In this document: positions 37,567 to 46,128 of the stretch, one piece after another
Position numbering within the stretch: the first letter of the stretch is position 1
Layout of the letters: every line of letters starts with the position of its first letter
Source of the DNA: Myxococcus virescens
GTDB taxonomy: Bacteria; Myxococcota; Myxococcia; Myxococcales; Myxococcaceae
DNA length: 64,000 nt
Reading direction: 5' to 3'
NCBI RefSeq assembly: GCF_900101905.1
Contig: NZ_FNAJ01000018.1
Span: 62,001 to 126,000, forward strand
Notes under the pieces: model-generated
Database searches by the model: none
What the model was told of the DNA's origin: nothing
Seen by the model: only the letters and a program-made list of their open reading frames with translations
Position numbers and translations under genes: made by a program

Positions 37567-38610
37567 TCATGGGACTCCCACGGCCTTGCGGACCTGGTCC
37601 ATGAGGCGGCTCGCCTCGGCCCTGGCCCGGCTGGCGCCGTCCTGGAGGATGCGCTCCACCTCGCCCGGGTCGGCCGCCAGCTCGGCGTACCGCTGACGGG
37701 CCGGGCCAAAGGCCGCATGGTAGGCCTCCAGGAGCTTCTTCTTGTAGTCGCCGTAGCCCTTCCCGCCCGCCCTCCAGGTGGCGTCCACCTCGGCGAACTC
37801 GGACTCGGGAAGCATCAGCTTCAGCAAGTCGTAGAGCGGCGCATCGCTGACGAGCCCGGGCGGCGGCGACTGCGTGGGCAGCGGCTTGGGCGCGTCCACC
37901 GGCGTCGAGTCCGTCTTGATGGACATGATGCGCTTCTTGATTTCCTTCTCGTCCCCGAACAGCTCGATGGTGTTCCCGTAGGACTTGGACATCTTCTGTC
38001 CGTCGACGCCGGGCACCGTCTGGGTGGTCTCCTGGATGCGCGCCGCGGGCAGCTTGAGGATGCCGGGCGCATGGCCCCGCTCCTTGCCTTCCGGGTCGGC
38101 CGGGTCGTAGCCGGGCACGTACTGGGTGTTGAACTTCACCGCCCAGTCGCGCGCGAACTCGATGTGCTGAATCTGGTCCTTGCCCACCGGGACGAAGTCC
38201 GCGCTGTAGAGCAGGATGTCGGCGGCCATCAGCACCGGGTAGGCGAAGAGGCCGAAGTCCGGGCTGATGCCCTTGGCCACCTTGTCCTTGTAGCTGTGGG
38301 CCCGCTCCAGGTGCGCGTGCGGCGTCACGGTGCCCAGAATCCAGTACAGCTCCAGCACCTCACGCACGTCGCTCTGCCGGAAGAGCACGGCCTTCTTCGG
38401 ATCCAACCCCAGCGACAGGTAGGCCATGGCGGCCTCGCGCGTCAGCGCCAGCGCGGCCTTGGGATCCCTCACGGTGGTGAGCGCGTGCAGGTTGGCGATG
38501 AAGTAGTACCCCTCGCCTTCATCCTGGAGCTGCACGAACTGGCGGAGCGCGCCGTAGTAGTTGCCGATGTGCAGCCTGCCGGACGACTGCACTCCTGAAA
38601 GAATTCGCAT
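37567..38610 (-). CDS. trpS: Tryptophan-tRNA ligase
   Basis: The 347-residue class I synthetase charges tRNA-Trp. The HIGH motif is HIGN at 14-17 and the KMSKS motif is KMSKS at 206-210. The Trp-binding pocket shows the usual VLMAADILLYSADFVPVGKDQIQHIEFARDWA. Length matches the bacterial TrpRS-I family. The ATG at 38610 begins the family N-terminus (MRILSGVQSSGRLHIG); a longer frame upstream is not conserved in type. It heads the scp region but has its own 259-base upstream gap. Confidence 0.95.
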   Translation of the reverse strand: MRILSGVQSSGRLHIGNYYGALRQFVQLQDEGEGYYFIANLHALTTVRDPKAALALTREAAMAYLSLGLDPKKAVLFRQSDVREVLELYWILGTVTPHAHLERAHSYKDKVAKGISPDFGLFAYPVLMAADILLYSADFVPVGKDQIQHIEFARDWAVKFNTQYVPGYDPADPEGKERGHAPGILKLPAARIQETTQTVPGVDGQKMSKSYGNTIELFGDEKEIKKRIMSIKTDSTPVDAPKPLPTQSPPPGLVSDAPLYDLLKLMLPESEFAEVDATWRAGGKGYGDYKKKLLEAYHAAFGPARQRYAELAADPGEVERILQDGASRARAEASRLMDQVRKAVGVP

Positions 38611-38869
38611 GGACTCGCTCTGATTCGGTTGGGCGGAATCGGGAATCGGACGGGGCTCGTTCGCACACCCGACGCGGCCCTGCAACCGTCCGTTGCCCGT
38701 GTCCTGCGCCCGTTCAGTATCCGAAGTCAAGACGGACTCTCCCTGGAACTTTGCGTCCCGCCAGGAAATCCCGAGCAAATTCAGGCACTTGCAATTGAAT
38801 CACAGTGGGGTGCGCCGGTACCCTTGGGGTTCCTCACGCGGGCCAACCCACCTTGGAGGAAGCACCTGC

Positions 38870-40042
38870 ATGGAGCCATTCAACGGAAGTCTCGCCAACT
38901 ATCGCTTGCAGTTGGTGATGCCGCCGCTGTTCAGCGCGCCCGGGGTTGAAGGGGTGCTGAGCGTGGAACGTGGCGCGGTGCGGCGCTGCTTCCACGTCAA
39001 GGACGGCTACCTGGTGGGCGAGAGCTCCAACGACCCACGCGAGCACCTGGCCCAAATCCTGGTGAACCTCCGCATCCTGGACGCCCCCCGCGCCGCGGCG
39101 GCCTTCGAAGCGGCCGAGGGGGCGGGCATGCCCTACGGCACCTTCCTGGTCCAGCGCTGCTTCGTGGAGCTGCCCCGCCTCATTGAGGCCCTGGAGCACA
39201 AGGCGCGCGAGTCCCTGTTCGACTGCTACGCCTGGGAGTCCGGCGAGGTGGGGTTCACCCCTGGCCTGCCGCCCTCAACCCGGGCCATTGGGCTCAAGCT
39301 GTCGCTGTCCACCCTGCACCGTGACGCGGTGTCGCGGCAGCGCGAGTGGAGCATGTTCCGCGACATCTTCCCTCGGATGGACACGACGTTCCGCGTCTTC
39401 CGCGAGTTCGCCGTGGAGACGTACTCGGAGGAGGAGGACGTCCTGCTGGACCTGGCCGCGAGCGGCGCCACGCTGGGAGAGCTGCTGGCGAGCGCCCGGG
39501 AGGCCCCACTCTTCGCCGCGCGCTGGGTGCTGCACCTGTACCGGCGGGGGGCCCTGGCCCCGCGCAAGGCCCTCGGCCCCCGATTGGGTGAAGCCGCCGA
39601 GTTGGAGGAGCTGCTCACCCTGGTGAAGCGCTTCCTGGAAGCCGGCCAGTATGACCATGCCGTCGCCCTGGCCGCGCAAATCCTGGAGCAAGGCCCCGTC
39701 CCCGAAGCCCACGCCCTGTACCGCGAGGCGGAGATCCGCCTGACGCTGGCCCTCAGTGACGAGCTCTTCGCGCTCGACGGGCGCCTGGTGTTCGAGCCGA
39801 TTCCGCGCCCCACCCCGCCCGACCTGACGGCGGATGACCTGTACCTGTACTCGAAGCTGCGCGGCAGCCGGAGCATCCGGCAGGCCCTGCGCACGGCGGC
39901 CATGGGCGAGCTCGCCGCGTCCCGCTCCGTACACCGGCTGATGGCGTCCGGGCTGATTCGCGTGGCCCCGCTGCCAGGGAGCGGGCCCCGGCGGGCCCAC
40001 ACGGACCCGTTCGGCCTCCCCATCCACGGCGTGGGGAGCTGA
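38870..40042 (+). CDS. DUF4388-domain protein
   Basis: The 390-residue cytoplasmic protein has a DUF4388 domain at about 1-115 (GVEGVLSVERGAVRRCFHVKDGYLVGESSNDPREHLAQIL), then FLVQRCFVELPRLIEALEHKARESLFDCYAWESGEVGF. Helical repeats follow (FLEAGQYDHAVALAAQILEQGPVPEA). Family members are common in myxobacteria and often belong to gliding or signalling pathways; a precise role is not known. The start follows GGAGGA. It is divergent from trpS and convergent with xerD. Confidence 0.78.
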   Translation: MEPFNGSLANYRLQLVMPPLFSAPGVEGVLSVERGAVRRCFHVKDGYLVGESSNDPREHLAQILVNLRILDAPRAAAAFEAAEGAGMPYGTFLVQRCFVELPRLIEALEHKARESLFDCYAWESGEVGFTPGLPPSTRAIGLKLSLSTLHRDAVSRQREWSMFRDIFPRMDTTFRVFREFAVETYSEEEDVLLDLAASGATLGELLASAREAPLFAARWVLHLYRRGALAPRKALGPRLGEAAELEELLTLVKRFLEAGQYDHAVALAAQILEQGPVPEAHALYREAEIRLTLALSDELFALDGRLVFEPIPRPTPPDLTADDLYLYSKLRGSRSIRQALRTAAMGELAASRSVHRLMASGLIRVAPLPGSGPRRAHTDPFGLPIHGVGS

Positions 40043-40075
40043 GCGCCAGCGGACGGAACGTTCCGCCCACGGCGC
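40043..40075. terminator. Palindromic hairpin between convergent genes
   Basis: The 12-base palindrome CGGAACGTTCCG (40054-40065) is enclosed by GCGCC (40043-40047) and GGCGC (40071-40075), just after the DUF4388 stop and 19 bases before the xerD stop. It could end both transcripts. No U-tract. Confidence 0.4.
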
Positions 40076-40093
40076 CGAGGCCCCGGACCGCCC

Positions 40094-41026
40094 CTACCGC
40101 GCGGCGGCCCGCGTCTTCTTCGCCTTGGGGACGAAGACGTCGCTGCGCGGGTGGAACTCGTCGTACACGGACCGCAGCCGGGCGGCGTTCACGTGGGTAT
40201 AGATTTGCGTCGTGGCGAGGTCCGCGTGCCCCAGCATCTGCTGGACGGCGCGCAGGTCCGCGCCGCGCTCCACCAGGTGCGTGGCGAACGAATGCCGCAG
40301 CTTGTGGGGCGATAGCGGCTTCACGATGCCCGCCTTCAGCGCGTACCGCTTGAGCAGCTTCCAGAAGCCCTGCCGCGTGAAGCCAGAACCTCGCGGCGTG
40401 ACGAACAACGCCTGGGACTTGCGCTGCCCCAGCACCGCCGGCCGGGAGTCCGCCAGGTACGCCTGGACCTTCTCGATGGCCACGCTCCCCAGCGGGACGA
40501 GCCGCTCCTTGGCGCCCTTGCCCTTCGCCACCAGATAGCCCGCCGTGAGCTGCACGTCGTTGATGCCCAGCCCACACAACTCGCTCACGCGGAGGCCGGT
40601 GGCGTACAGCACCTCCAGCATGGCCTTGTCACGCACGCCCGTGGACGTGCGCTCGTCCGGGGCCGCCAGCAGCTGCTCGACCTCTTCCAGGGTGAGGAAC
40701 GACGGCAGCTTCCGGGCCGACCGGGGGGTGTCCAGGTCCTCCGTCGGGTCCTTGTCCGCCATGCGCTCGGCGACGAGGAACCGGTGGAAGCCGCGCAGGG
40801 CCGCCAGGTGACGGGCCTGGCTGCGCTTGCCCAAGCCCCGCTTGCCCAGCGAGGCCAGGTGCGCGGACACGTCCTCCTGCCGCGCCTGCGTCACGTCGGA
40901 GACGCCGCGGGAGCGCAGGTCCTCGAAGTACACGTTGATGTCGGCGGCGTAGGCGTCCACCGTCTTGCCGGACAGTCCGCGCTCCGCGCGGATGAAGGCG
41001 ATGAACGCATCGAGCATTCCTTCCAT
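40094..41026 (-). CDS. xerD: Site-specific tyrosine recombinase XerD
   Basis: The 310-residue recombinase has the N-terminal SAM-like DNA-clamp (FIAFIRAERGLSGKTVDAYAADI) and the catalytic domain with Arg146 (ATGLRVSEL), Lys at about 170 (AKGKGAKERLVPLG), His241/Arg244 (HKLRH), His267 (LGHADL) and the nucleophile Tyr276 (QIYTH). With XerC it resolves chromosome dimers at dif. The length and the C-terminal basic tail suit a housekeeping Xer rather than an integron or phage enzyme. The start is the ATG at 41026; there is no attachment site or mobile element nearby. Confidence 0.92.
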   Translation of the reverse strand: MEGMLDAFIAFIRAERGLSGKTVDAYAADINVYFEDLRSRGVSDVTQARQEDVSAHLASLGKRGLGKRSQARHLAALRGFHRFLVAERMADKDPTEDLDTPRSARKLPSFLTLEEVEQLLAAPDERTSTGVRDKAMLEVLYATGLRVSELCGLGINDVQLTAGYLVAKGKGAKERLVPLGSVAIEKVQAYLADSRPAVLGQRKSQALFVTPRGSGFTRQGFWKLLKRYALKAGIVKPLSPHKLRHSFATHLVERGADLRAVQQMLGHADLATTQIYTHVNAARLRSVYDEFHPRSDVFVPKAKKTRAAAR

Positions 41027-41071
41027 CGCCGCGCAGGCTACCGGAGGCGCGCGGCGAGGCAACTCAGCGGC

Positions 41072-42052
41072 TCAGGCCCGGGGCTCCCTCGCCCCCTCCG
41101 GCGACGCCGACTCCAGCGCCTGAACCACCCACGGCCAGCCCACCACGATGTTCCCCGGCGAGCGCAGGCAGGCATCCGCCACCGCCAGCACCTCCGCCGG
41201 CCGCGAGCGCACCGCCAGCGCCAGATGCCGCCCCAGGAAGGGATGCGGCAGATAGCTGAGGTTGTGGTGACGCACCGGCACCCAGCCCAGCGTGGGCCGC
41301 CCCGTCCAGCGCTCCACGGCGTACGCCACCGCGGACGCCAGCACCTCCAGCGCATAGAGCGGCAGCCGGAACGCACTCACCAGGAAGGCCACCAACGCAC
41401 TGGCGGCCACCGCGCCGGCGTAGGACGGATTCGTCGTCCCACTCCAGAGCAGCATCGGCGTCAGGCTGGCGAGGATGGCCGCCATCTGGACCCGCACCAC
41501 GGAGGGGCCCCGGCCAATGGCGATGCCGCTGATGCTCCCACACGCCAACCCAGCCACGCTCCCCAGGCACACCCCCACCACCATGCCCGCCACCCCACCC
41601 AGCTCCGGCCCGAAGGCATCCGCGGCCGTGGCGTGCAGCCCCAGCAGCGTGGCCAGACTGGACAGCGAGCCCAGCAGAACGCCCGCGGCCAGCCCCAACA
41701 CCTGCGCCACCAGCAGCCCCACCGCCGAGCAGAACAGCGCCGACAACACCCAGCCTCGCTCCAGCGGCAGGCCCGCCGTCACGAGCGCCAGGCCCAGCAC
41801 CTGCGTCACCACCGGCGCGCCGACGAGCAGCAACAGCAGCATGCGCCGGACATAGACGGCCGTGGCCCGGTCTCCCTCGGACTGCTCGCGACACAACGTC
41901 CCCAGCCGTGCGCCCGGAACGCGGATGCCCGCGGCTCGCAGCCGGTAGTGCAGGTCCACCGGCCGGAACAGGAGCAACAGCAGTAATTTGAGCAGCCCTG
42001 GGACCTGCTCCGGTGCATCCACGGAGCTCGGCCGTGTTCCCCCCTGTGCCAA
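41072..42052 (-). CDS. Hypothetical membrane protein
   Basis: The 326-residue protein has seven or eight hydrophobic segments with Gly/Ala-rich helices (LLVAQVLGLAAGVLLGSLSSLATLLG, VAGMVVGVCLGSVAGLACGSISGIAIG). The soluble C-terminus is WTGRPTLGWVPVRHHNLSYLPHPFLGRHLALAVR. The N-terminus has a short soluble part (FRPVDLHYRLRAAGIRVPGARLGTL). No family is recognised. It lies between tsaC (22 bases upstream) and xerD (45 bases downstream) on the same strand, so it is in their transcript. Confidence 0.65.
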   Translation of the reverse strand: MAQGGTRPSSVDAPEQVPGLLKLLLLLLFRPVDLHYRLRAAGIRVPGARLGTLCREQSEGDRATAVYVRRMLLLLLVGAPVVTQVLGLALVTAGLPLERGWVLSALFCSAVGLLVAQVLGLAAGVLLGSLSSLATLLGLHATAADAFGPELGGVAGMVVGVCLGSVAGLACGSISGIAIGRGPSVVRVQMAAILASLTPMLLWSGTTNPSYAGAVAASALVAFLVSAFRLPLYALEVLASAVAYAVERWTGRPTLGWVPVRHHNLSYLPHPFLGRHLALAVRSRPAEVLAVADACLRSPGNIVVGWPWVVQALESASPEGAREPRA

Positions 42053-42074
42053 GAAATCCCCCTATTCTCGGGTT

Positions 42075-42686
42075 CTAGTCCTCCAGCCTACCCTTCCCCT
42101 GCCGGAGGATTTCAAGTGAATCGCCGATGAGTGAAATCACGGTCGACGGTTCATTGAGCGTCACGCCCCCGTCAAGGATGAGGTCCAGGCCGTGGCCCAG
42201 CGCTTCCTTGATATCCTTTGCGTCCGTGAGGGGCTCACCCTCCGTATTGGTCGCGGAGGTCGTCACCAGAGGGCGGCCCAGGGCTCGGGTCAGCTCGCGA
42301 ACGAGCGCCGAGTCCGGCACCCGGATGCCCACCTGCTTCTGCTTGGACATCATCAGGTCCGGCACCAGACGCGTCGCTTCCAGGATGAAGGTGAACGCAC
42401 CCGGAGTGAGGCTCTTCATGGTCCGGTACGCGAAGTTGCTCACGTGCGCGTAGCGGGCCACGTCCGACAGGTCGGGGCAGAGAAAGGACAGGGGCTTCTT
42501 CTTGTCGCGTCCCTTGAGCTGGTACAGCCGCTCGATGCCCTTCTTGGAGCTCAAGTCGCAGCCGAGCCCGAAGTACGTGTCCGTCGGGTAGGCCAGCAGG
42601 CCGCCGCGCCCCAGCAGCTCCACCGCTCGTTGGATGTGGCGGGGTGAAGGGTGCTCCGTGTCCACCTCGAGGATGGGTGCGGCCAT
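42075..42686 (-). CDS. tsaC: L-threonylcarbamoyladenylate synthase (YrdC/Sua5 type)
   Basis: The 203-residue YrdC-domain protein makes threonylcarbamoyl-AMP from threonine, bicarbonate and ATP for tRNA t6A37 modification. Motifs: LAYPTDTYFGLGCDL at 31-45, LYQLKGRDKKKPLSFLC with the KxR and K-P-L residues, then VGIRVPDS and LVTTSATNTEGEPL. It lacks the extra Sua5 domain, so it is the short TsaC form. The start follows GGAGGA. It lies 53 bases after the antiporter genes on the same strand. Confidence 0.9.
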   Translation of the reverse strand: MAAPILEVDTEHPSPRHIQRAVELLGRGGLLAYPTDTYFGLGCDLSSKKGIERLYQLKGRDKKKPLSFLCPDLSDVARYAHVSNFAYRTMKSLTPGAFTFILEATRLVPDLMMSKQKQVGIRVPDSALVRELTRALGRPLVTTSATNTEGEPLTDAKDIKEALGHGLDLILDGGVTLNEPSTVISLIGDSLEILRQGKGRLED

Positions 42687-42739
42687 GATGTCCTCCGTGC
42701 CTCCTGTGACTGCTGCTGAAGGTGTGGATGCCTGACAGC

Positions 42740-44038
42740 CTATGCCGTTCCCTGCGCGTCGTCCGCGCGGATCTCCCCGGAGGCCGCCAACGCGCGCCGG
42801 GTGAGGACCGGCCCCACCAGCTCGTGGGCGGTAATCATGGCGACGATGAGCACCTCCACCTGGGGTCCAAAGGTCGGAAATGTCCTGGACACCAGGGCCG
42901 CCAGGCCAAACGTCACGCCCGCCTGGGAGATGAGTCCCATCCACAGGTAGCGCTTGAGCCGCGGGTCGTCCGCGGGGGCGAAGCGGCGGCAGGAGAGCCA
43001 GATGGCCACGCCGCGCAGCGCGACCAGCAACATCGCCGCCGGCCCCACCGTCAGCAGGGAGTCCAGCTTCAGCCCCGCGCCCGCCGCGGCGAAGAAGAGC
43101 GCGAACACGGGCAGCCCCGCCTGCTGGATGGCGTTGTGGATGCGCTCGCCCGCGTGCTCGTCCAGGTTCGCGATGAGCGCCCCGGCCGCCAGCGACACCA
43201 GCAGCGGGGACAGGTGCAGGCGCGTGCCCCCTTCCGCCGCGGCGAAGCACAGGCCCACCAGGAACAGCGGCAGCTCCTGCTTCACGCCGCGCATGTAGAT
43301 GAGCATGCCCACGGCCAGCACGAGCCCCACCACCACCGAGCCGAACAGCTCCCACCCCACCCCGCCCAGCAGCTCCGTCACGTCCAGCCCGCCGCCGAAG
43401 CTCGCCTTCGTCAGGCCCGCGGCCAGCGCGAAGGCCACCATCACCAGCAAGTCGCCGATGATGACCAGCGCCATCAGGAACTCCGTGAAGGCGCCGCGCG
43501 CGCTCGTCTCCTGGACGATGGCGATGGTGACGGTGGGTGAGAACGACACCACCACCGTGGACAGCAGCGCGCTGACCGCCAGCGCCTGGGGCACCGTCAT
43601 GTCCGCCAGGAAGGGCAGGAAGGGCTTGAGCGCGAAGGTGGCCCCGAAGCACACCAGGAAGGTGACGCCGCACACGGCCGCGCACAGCAACGCCACGCGC
43701 GCGCCCACGCGGCGGATGAGCCCCAACCGGAGCTCCGTGCCGGCCACCAGCGCGATGAGGCTCACCGCCAGCCCCTTCACCAGCTCCAGCCCCTTCACGC
43801 CCGCGTTCGGGATGAAGCCCAGCGCATAGGGCCCCACCGCCACGCCCACCAGCAGGTAACCGGTGAGGCGAGGCAGGCCCAGGCCCTTGGCCACCTTTCC
43901 CGCGAACAGGCCGCACAACAGCAGCGCGCCCGCCGCCAGCATCACCGGAGTCCCCGAGTCCGCCCGGAGCACCTGTGCCCGGCTGATGATGGCCAGGAGC
44001 ACCATCAACAGCAGCAGTCGGATGACCGCGCCCTTCAT
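42740..44038 (-). CDS. CPA2 cation:proton antiporter (KefB/Na+-H+ exchanger type), second of pair
   Basis: The 432-residue protein has about 12-13 membrane helices. Characteristic parts are GLPRLTGYLLVGVAVGPYALGFI near the start, a charged-helix region with ELRLGLI, and ALLSTVVVSFSPTVTIAIVQETSARG. It lacks a cytoplasmic RCK/TrkA-N domain, unlike KefB/KefC. Its start overlaps the other antiporter's stop by 4 bases (ATGA). The two sequences share the fold but are clearly different, so they may form a heterodimer; that is inference. Confidence 0.82.
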   Translation of the reverse strand: MKGAVIRLLLLMVLLAIISRAQVLRADSGTPVMLAAGALLLCGLFAGKVAKGLGLPRLTGYLLVGVAVGPYALGFIPNAGVKGLELVKGLAVSLIALVAGTELRLGLIRRVGARVALLCAAVCGVTFLVCFGATFALKPFLPFLADMTVPQALAVSALLSTVVVSFSPTVTIAIVQETSARGAFTEFLMALVIIGDLLVMVAFALAAGLTKASFGGGLDVTELLGGVGWELFGSVVVGLVLAVGMLIYMRGVKQELPLFLVGLCFAAAEGGTRLHLSPLLVSLAAGALIANLDEHAGERIHNAIQQAGLPVFALFFAAAGAGLKLDSLLTVGPAAMLLVALRGVAIWLSCRRFAPADDPRLKRYLWMGLISQAGVTFGLAALVSRTFPTFGPQVEVLIVAMITAHELVGPVLTRRALAASGEIRADDAQGTA

Positions 44039-45255
44039 GCCGCCACCTTGTCGCTGTCAGCCGGGGTCTCGGACATGCTGCGAGGCGGGTCCACCACGTA
44101 CTGGAAGGCCTGGCCCGCCAGCAGCTCGTTCACCACCGCGCCCATCACCACCACGTCCAGCACGCGCCGCGACAGCCCTCCCGGCACGAGCATCCCGTAC
44201 TCCGCCACCAGGCACAGCGCCAGGCCGCCCTGGGCGATCAGCGCGTAGCCCAGCCGGGGTGGCAGCACGAGCGTCTGCTGCGCCAACCGCCGCGCGAACC
44301 GGCCGCCCAGCATCTTCCCCAGGAAGCGCAGGCCCACGAAGGCGGGCATCAGTACCCAGGCCCAGTAGTCCCGCGCGTGCACCGCGCAGCCCACCAGGAA
44401 CACGAGCACCAGGAACACGGGCCGCTCCACCCGGCCCAGCGCGCGCGCCACGCGCTCCGAGGTGCGGCCTCCCACCACCGCCAGCGTCGCCCCACACGCC
44501 ACGCCCGCCAGCAAGGGCGACACCCGCAGGTACGCCGCCGCGCCGCTCACCAGCACCACGCCGCCCAGCGTCACCGTGGTCAGCTCCGCCAGGTCCTTCA
44601 ACGAATGCGTGAGGAAGGCCAGCAGCGCCCCACACATGACGCCCAGCAGCAAGGCCAGACACACCAGCCCCAGGCCTTCGCCCACGTTGCTGGCGGCGCC
44701 GATGATCAACGCCAGCGCCAGCACGCCCAGACCCACCGCGTCATCCAGCATGGTGAGCAGCGCCACGCCCAGGCCGCGCGCCCGGTCCAGGCGCCCCGCG
44801 CGCCACGCGAGCACGGCCGAGTGCCCCGAAGAAAGGCTGGCCGCCGCCCCCAACATCGCCGCCGCGCCCACCGCGCCGAGCAGGCCCCGGGCGGACGTGA
44901 AGACGAGCGGCACCAGCAATGGCAGCGCGACGAAGAAGAAGGCCGTTCCGGAGTGCGCCAGCCCCGACAGGTAGACGGACCGCGGCAACAGGCGCAGCAG
45001 CCGAGGCTCCAGGTTCAGCCCCAGCAGCACGCCCGCGGTGCCCAACCCCAGCGCCATCACCGGGCGCATGGCCTCCAGGTGCCGCTCGGTGAGCACCCCC
45101 GCCACGGAAGGCCCCAGGAAGATGCCGAGCAGAACGAAGAGGAAGCCGCTGGCCGCCAGTCTCGCCAGCGCCGGAAAGCGCCCCGGGTCCAGCGCACGGC
45201 TGGAGGCGAGCAGCGACAGCGCCGCGATGGATAGGAAGACGAGCAGCGCTTGCAC
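44035..45255 (-). CDS. CPA2-like cation:proton antiporter, first of pair
   Basis: The 406-residue protein has about 12 membrane helices with ASGFLFVLLGIFLGPSVAGVL, GTAGVLLGLNLEPRLLRLLPRS, ASLSSGHSAVLAWRAG, LLTMLDDAVGLGVLALALIIG and RLGYALIAQGGLALCLVAEYG. The MLDDAVGLG segment holds the paired acidic residues expected at the ion site of the superfamily. The short C-terminal tail has no regulatory domain. It is preceded by a small PII-like gene and overlaps the second antiporter. Confidence 0.78.
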   Translation of the reverse strand: MQALLVFLSIAALSLLASSRALDPGRFPALARLAASGFLFVLLGIFLGPSVAGVLTERHLEAMRPVMALGLGTAGVLLGLNLEPRLLRLLPRSVYLSGLAHSGTAFFFVALPLLVPLVFTSARGLLGAVGAAAMLGAAASLSSGHSAVLAWRAGRLDRARGLGVALLTMLDDAVGLGVLALALIIGAASNVGEGLGLVCLALLLGVMCGALLAFLTHSLKDLAELTTVTLGGVVLVSGAAAYLRVSPLLAGVACGATLAVVGGRTSERVARALGRVERPVFLVLVFLVGCAVHARDYWAWVLMPAFVGLRFLGKMLGGRFARRLAQQTLVLPPRLGYALIAQGGLALCLVAEYGMLVPGGLSRRVLDVVVMGAVVNELLAGQAFQYVVDPPRSMSETPADSDKVAA

Positions 45256-45271
45256 AGCCCGTGCTTATAAC

Positions 45272-45289
45272 GACGGGACGCTTCCCGTC
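45272..45289 (-). promoter_or_regulatory. Small hairpin between the PII-like and antiporter genes
   Basis: GACGGG (45272-45277) and CCCGTC (45284-45289) form a perfect 6-base stem with a 6-base loop at the PII-like stop codon, 17-34 bases before the antiporter start. It could tune transcription or the downstream ribosome-binding site. No U-tract follows. Confidence 0.35.
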
Positions 45290-45626
45290 ACGACCGGCGA
45301 TGCGTGGGCGCGGAAATCACTGGCATGGCGACCAGCCGTCCCATGGGCGGCTCGTCCGCGTCCATTTCCAATTGGACGCGCTGCACCAACCGTTCCATCT
45401 CCTCGGGGGGCAGGCCTGGCAACAAGCTCACCAGGATGACGCGATCGTCATCGGCGCCCAACGCCAGACTGCGGAGCCCCGCGAACACGGGGACCTCGGC
45501 GGATAACGCCGCCGCCGCGCTCCGAGCCCGCACCACCAACGGCTCCGGGATACCGAACTCCCGGAGCCGGCGGATGGCCCGCTCGGTTCCTTCCAACTGT
45601 TCAAGGAACGTGATGACCAGGTACAC
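45288..45626 (-). CDS. Small PII-like (ferredoxin-fold) protein
   Basis: The 112-residue soluble protein reads as beta-alpha-beta-beta-alpha-beta: MYLVITFLEQ, then helix LEGTERAIRRLREFGI, strand PEPLVVRA, ALGADDDRVILVSLL and helix PPEEMERLVQRVQLEMDA. This resembles PII-like regulators that partner membrane transporters. There is no canonical PII T-loop Tyr motif, so nucleotide binding is not proven. It is the first gene of the antiporter group, 32 bases upstream. A ferredoxin-like fold of another kind is an alternative. Confidence 0.5.
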   Translation of the reverse strand: MYLVITFLEQLEGTERAIRRLREFGIPEPLVVRARSAAAALSAEVPVFAGLRSLALGADDDRVILVSLLPGLPPEEMERLVQRVQLEMDADEPPMGRLVAMPVISAPTHRRS

Positions 45627-45672
45627 GCGGCCCTCTTAGTCGGTCCGCGAGTCTGGCGCCACGCTCGCGGTG

Positions 45673-46128
45673 CTACTCGTTTTGACCCGGCCCCGCCGGC
45701 TCTCCGGAAGAAGGGGGGGTGGATGGCGCCGCACCCTCCTGGGGCGGAGCACCTGCCGCGCCCTCCTGCGCCGCCATGGCGGCCCGCGCGGCCCGCTTGC
45801 CCTCTTCGATGAGCTTCTTCACCTTCTGCCCACCCTTGCGGCCAATCTCCTCGTAGAAGTTCGGCCCTCGGGTGGCCTTCACCCGGTCGCCACCCTTCTT
45901 GCCGATCTCCTCGTAGAACTTGGCGCCGCGCTCGGCCTTCACCGTCTCGCCGCCCTTGCGGCCGATCTCCTCGTAGAAGGAGCGACCGCGCTCGGCCTTC
46001 ACCGTGGCGCCGCCCTTGCGGCCGATCGTCTCGTAGAACTCGCGTCCGCGCTCGTTCCGGACCGTCTCGCCACCCTTCCGACCCGCTTCGGCCACCGTCA
46101 TGCTGCCCTTGTTGTCCTTGTCCGACAT
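45673..46128 (-). CDS. KGG-repeat stress-type protein
   Basis: The 151-residue hydrophilic protein has five KGG repeats with an exact 20-residue period. KGG falls at 18-20, 38-40, 58-60, 78-80 and 98-100, with consensus FYEEIGRKGGETVKAERG. A C-terminal Ala/Pro-rich tail follows. KGG (PF10685) proteins are often induced by general stress and resemble plant group 1 LEA proteins. It is probably protective rather than enzymatic. The ribosome-binding site GGAGATAGGGAA fixes the start. The DNA repeats at 60 bp are well conserved. Confidence 0.85.
   Translation of the reverse strand: MSDKDNKGSMTVAEAGRKGGETVRNERGREFYETIGRKGGATVKAERGRSFYEEIGRKGGETVKAERGAKFYEEIGKKGGDRVKATRGPNFYEEIGRKGGQKVKKLIEEGKRAARAAMAAQEGAAGAPPQEGAAPSTPPSSGEPAGPGQNE

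Noticed and set aside
40094-41026. XerD as the integrase of a mobile element
   Set aside because: Its length and motifs suit the housekeeping recombinase. No attachment repeats, tRNA or cargo genes flank it.
45673-46128. 60-bp repeats as a CRISPR array
   Set aside because: The repeats are in-frame coding units of the KGG protein with no spacers of constant size between identical repeats.
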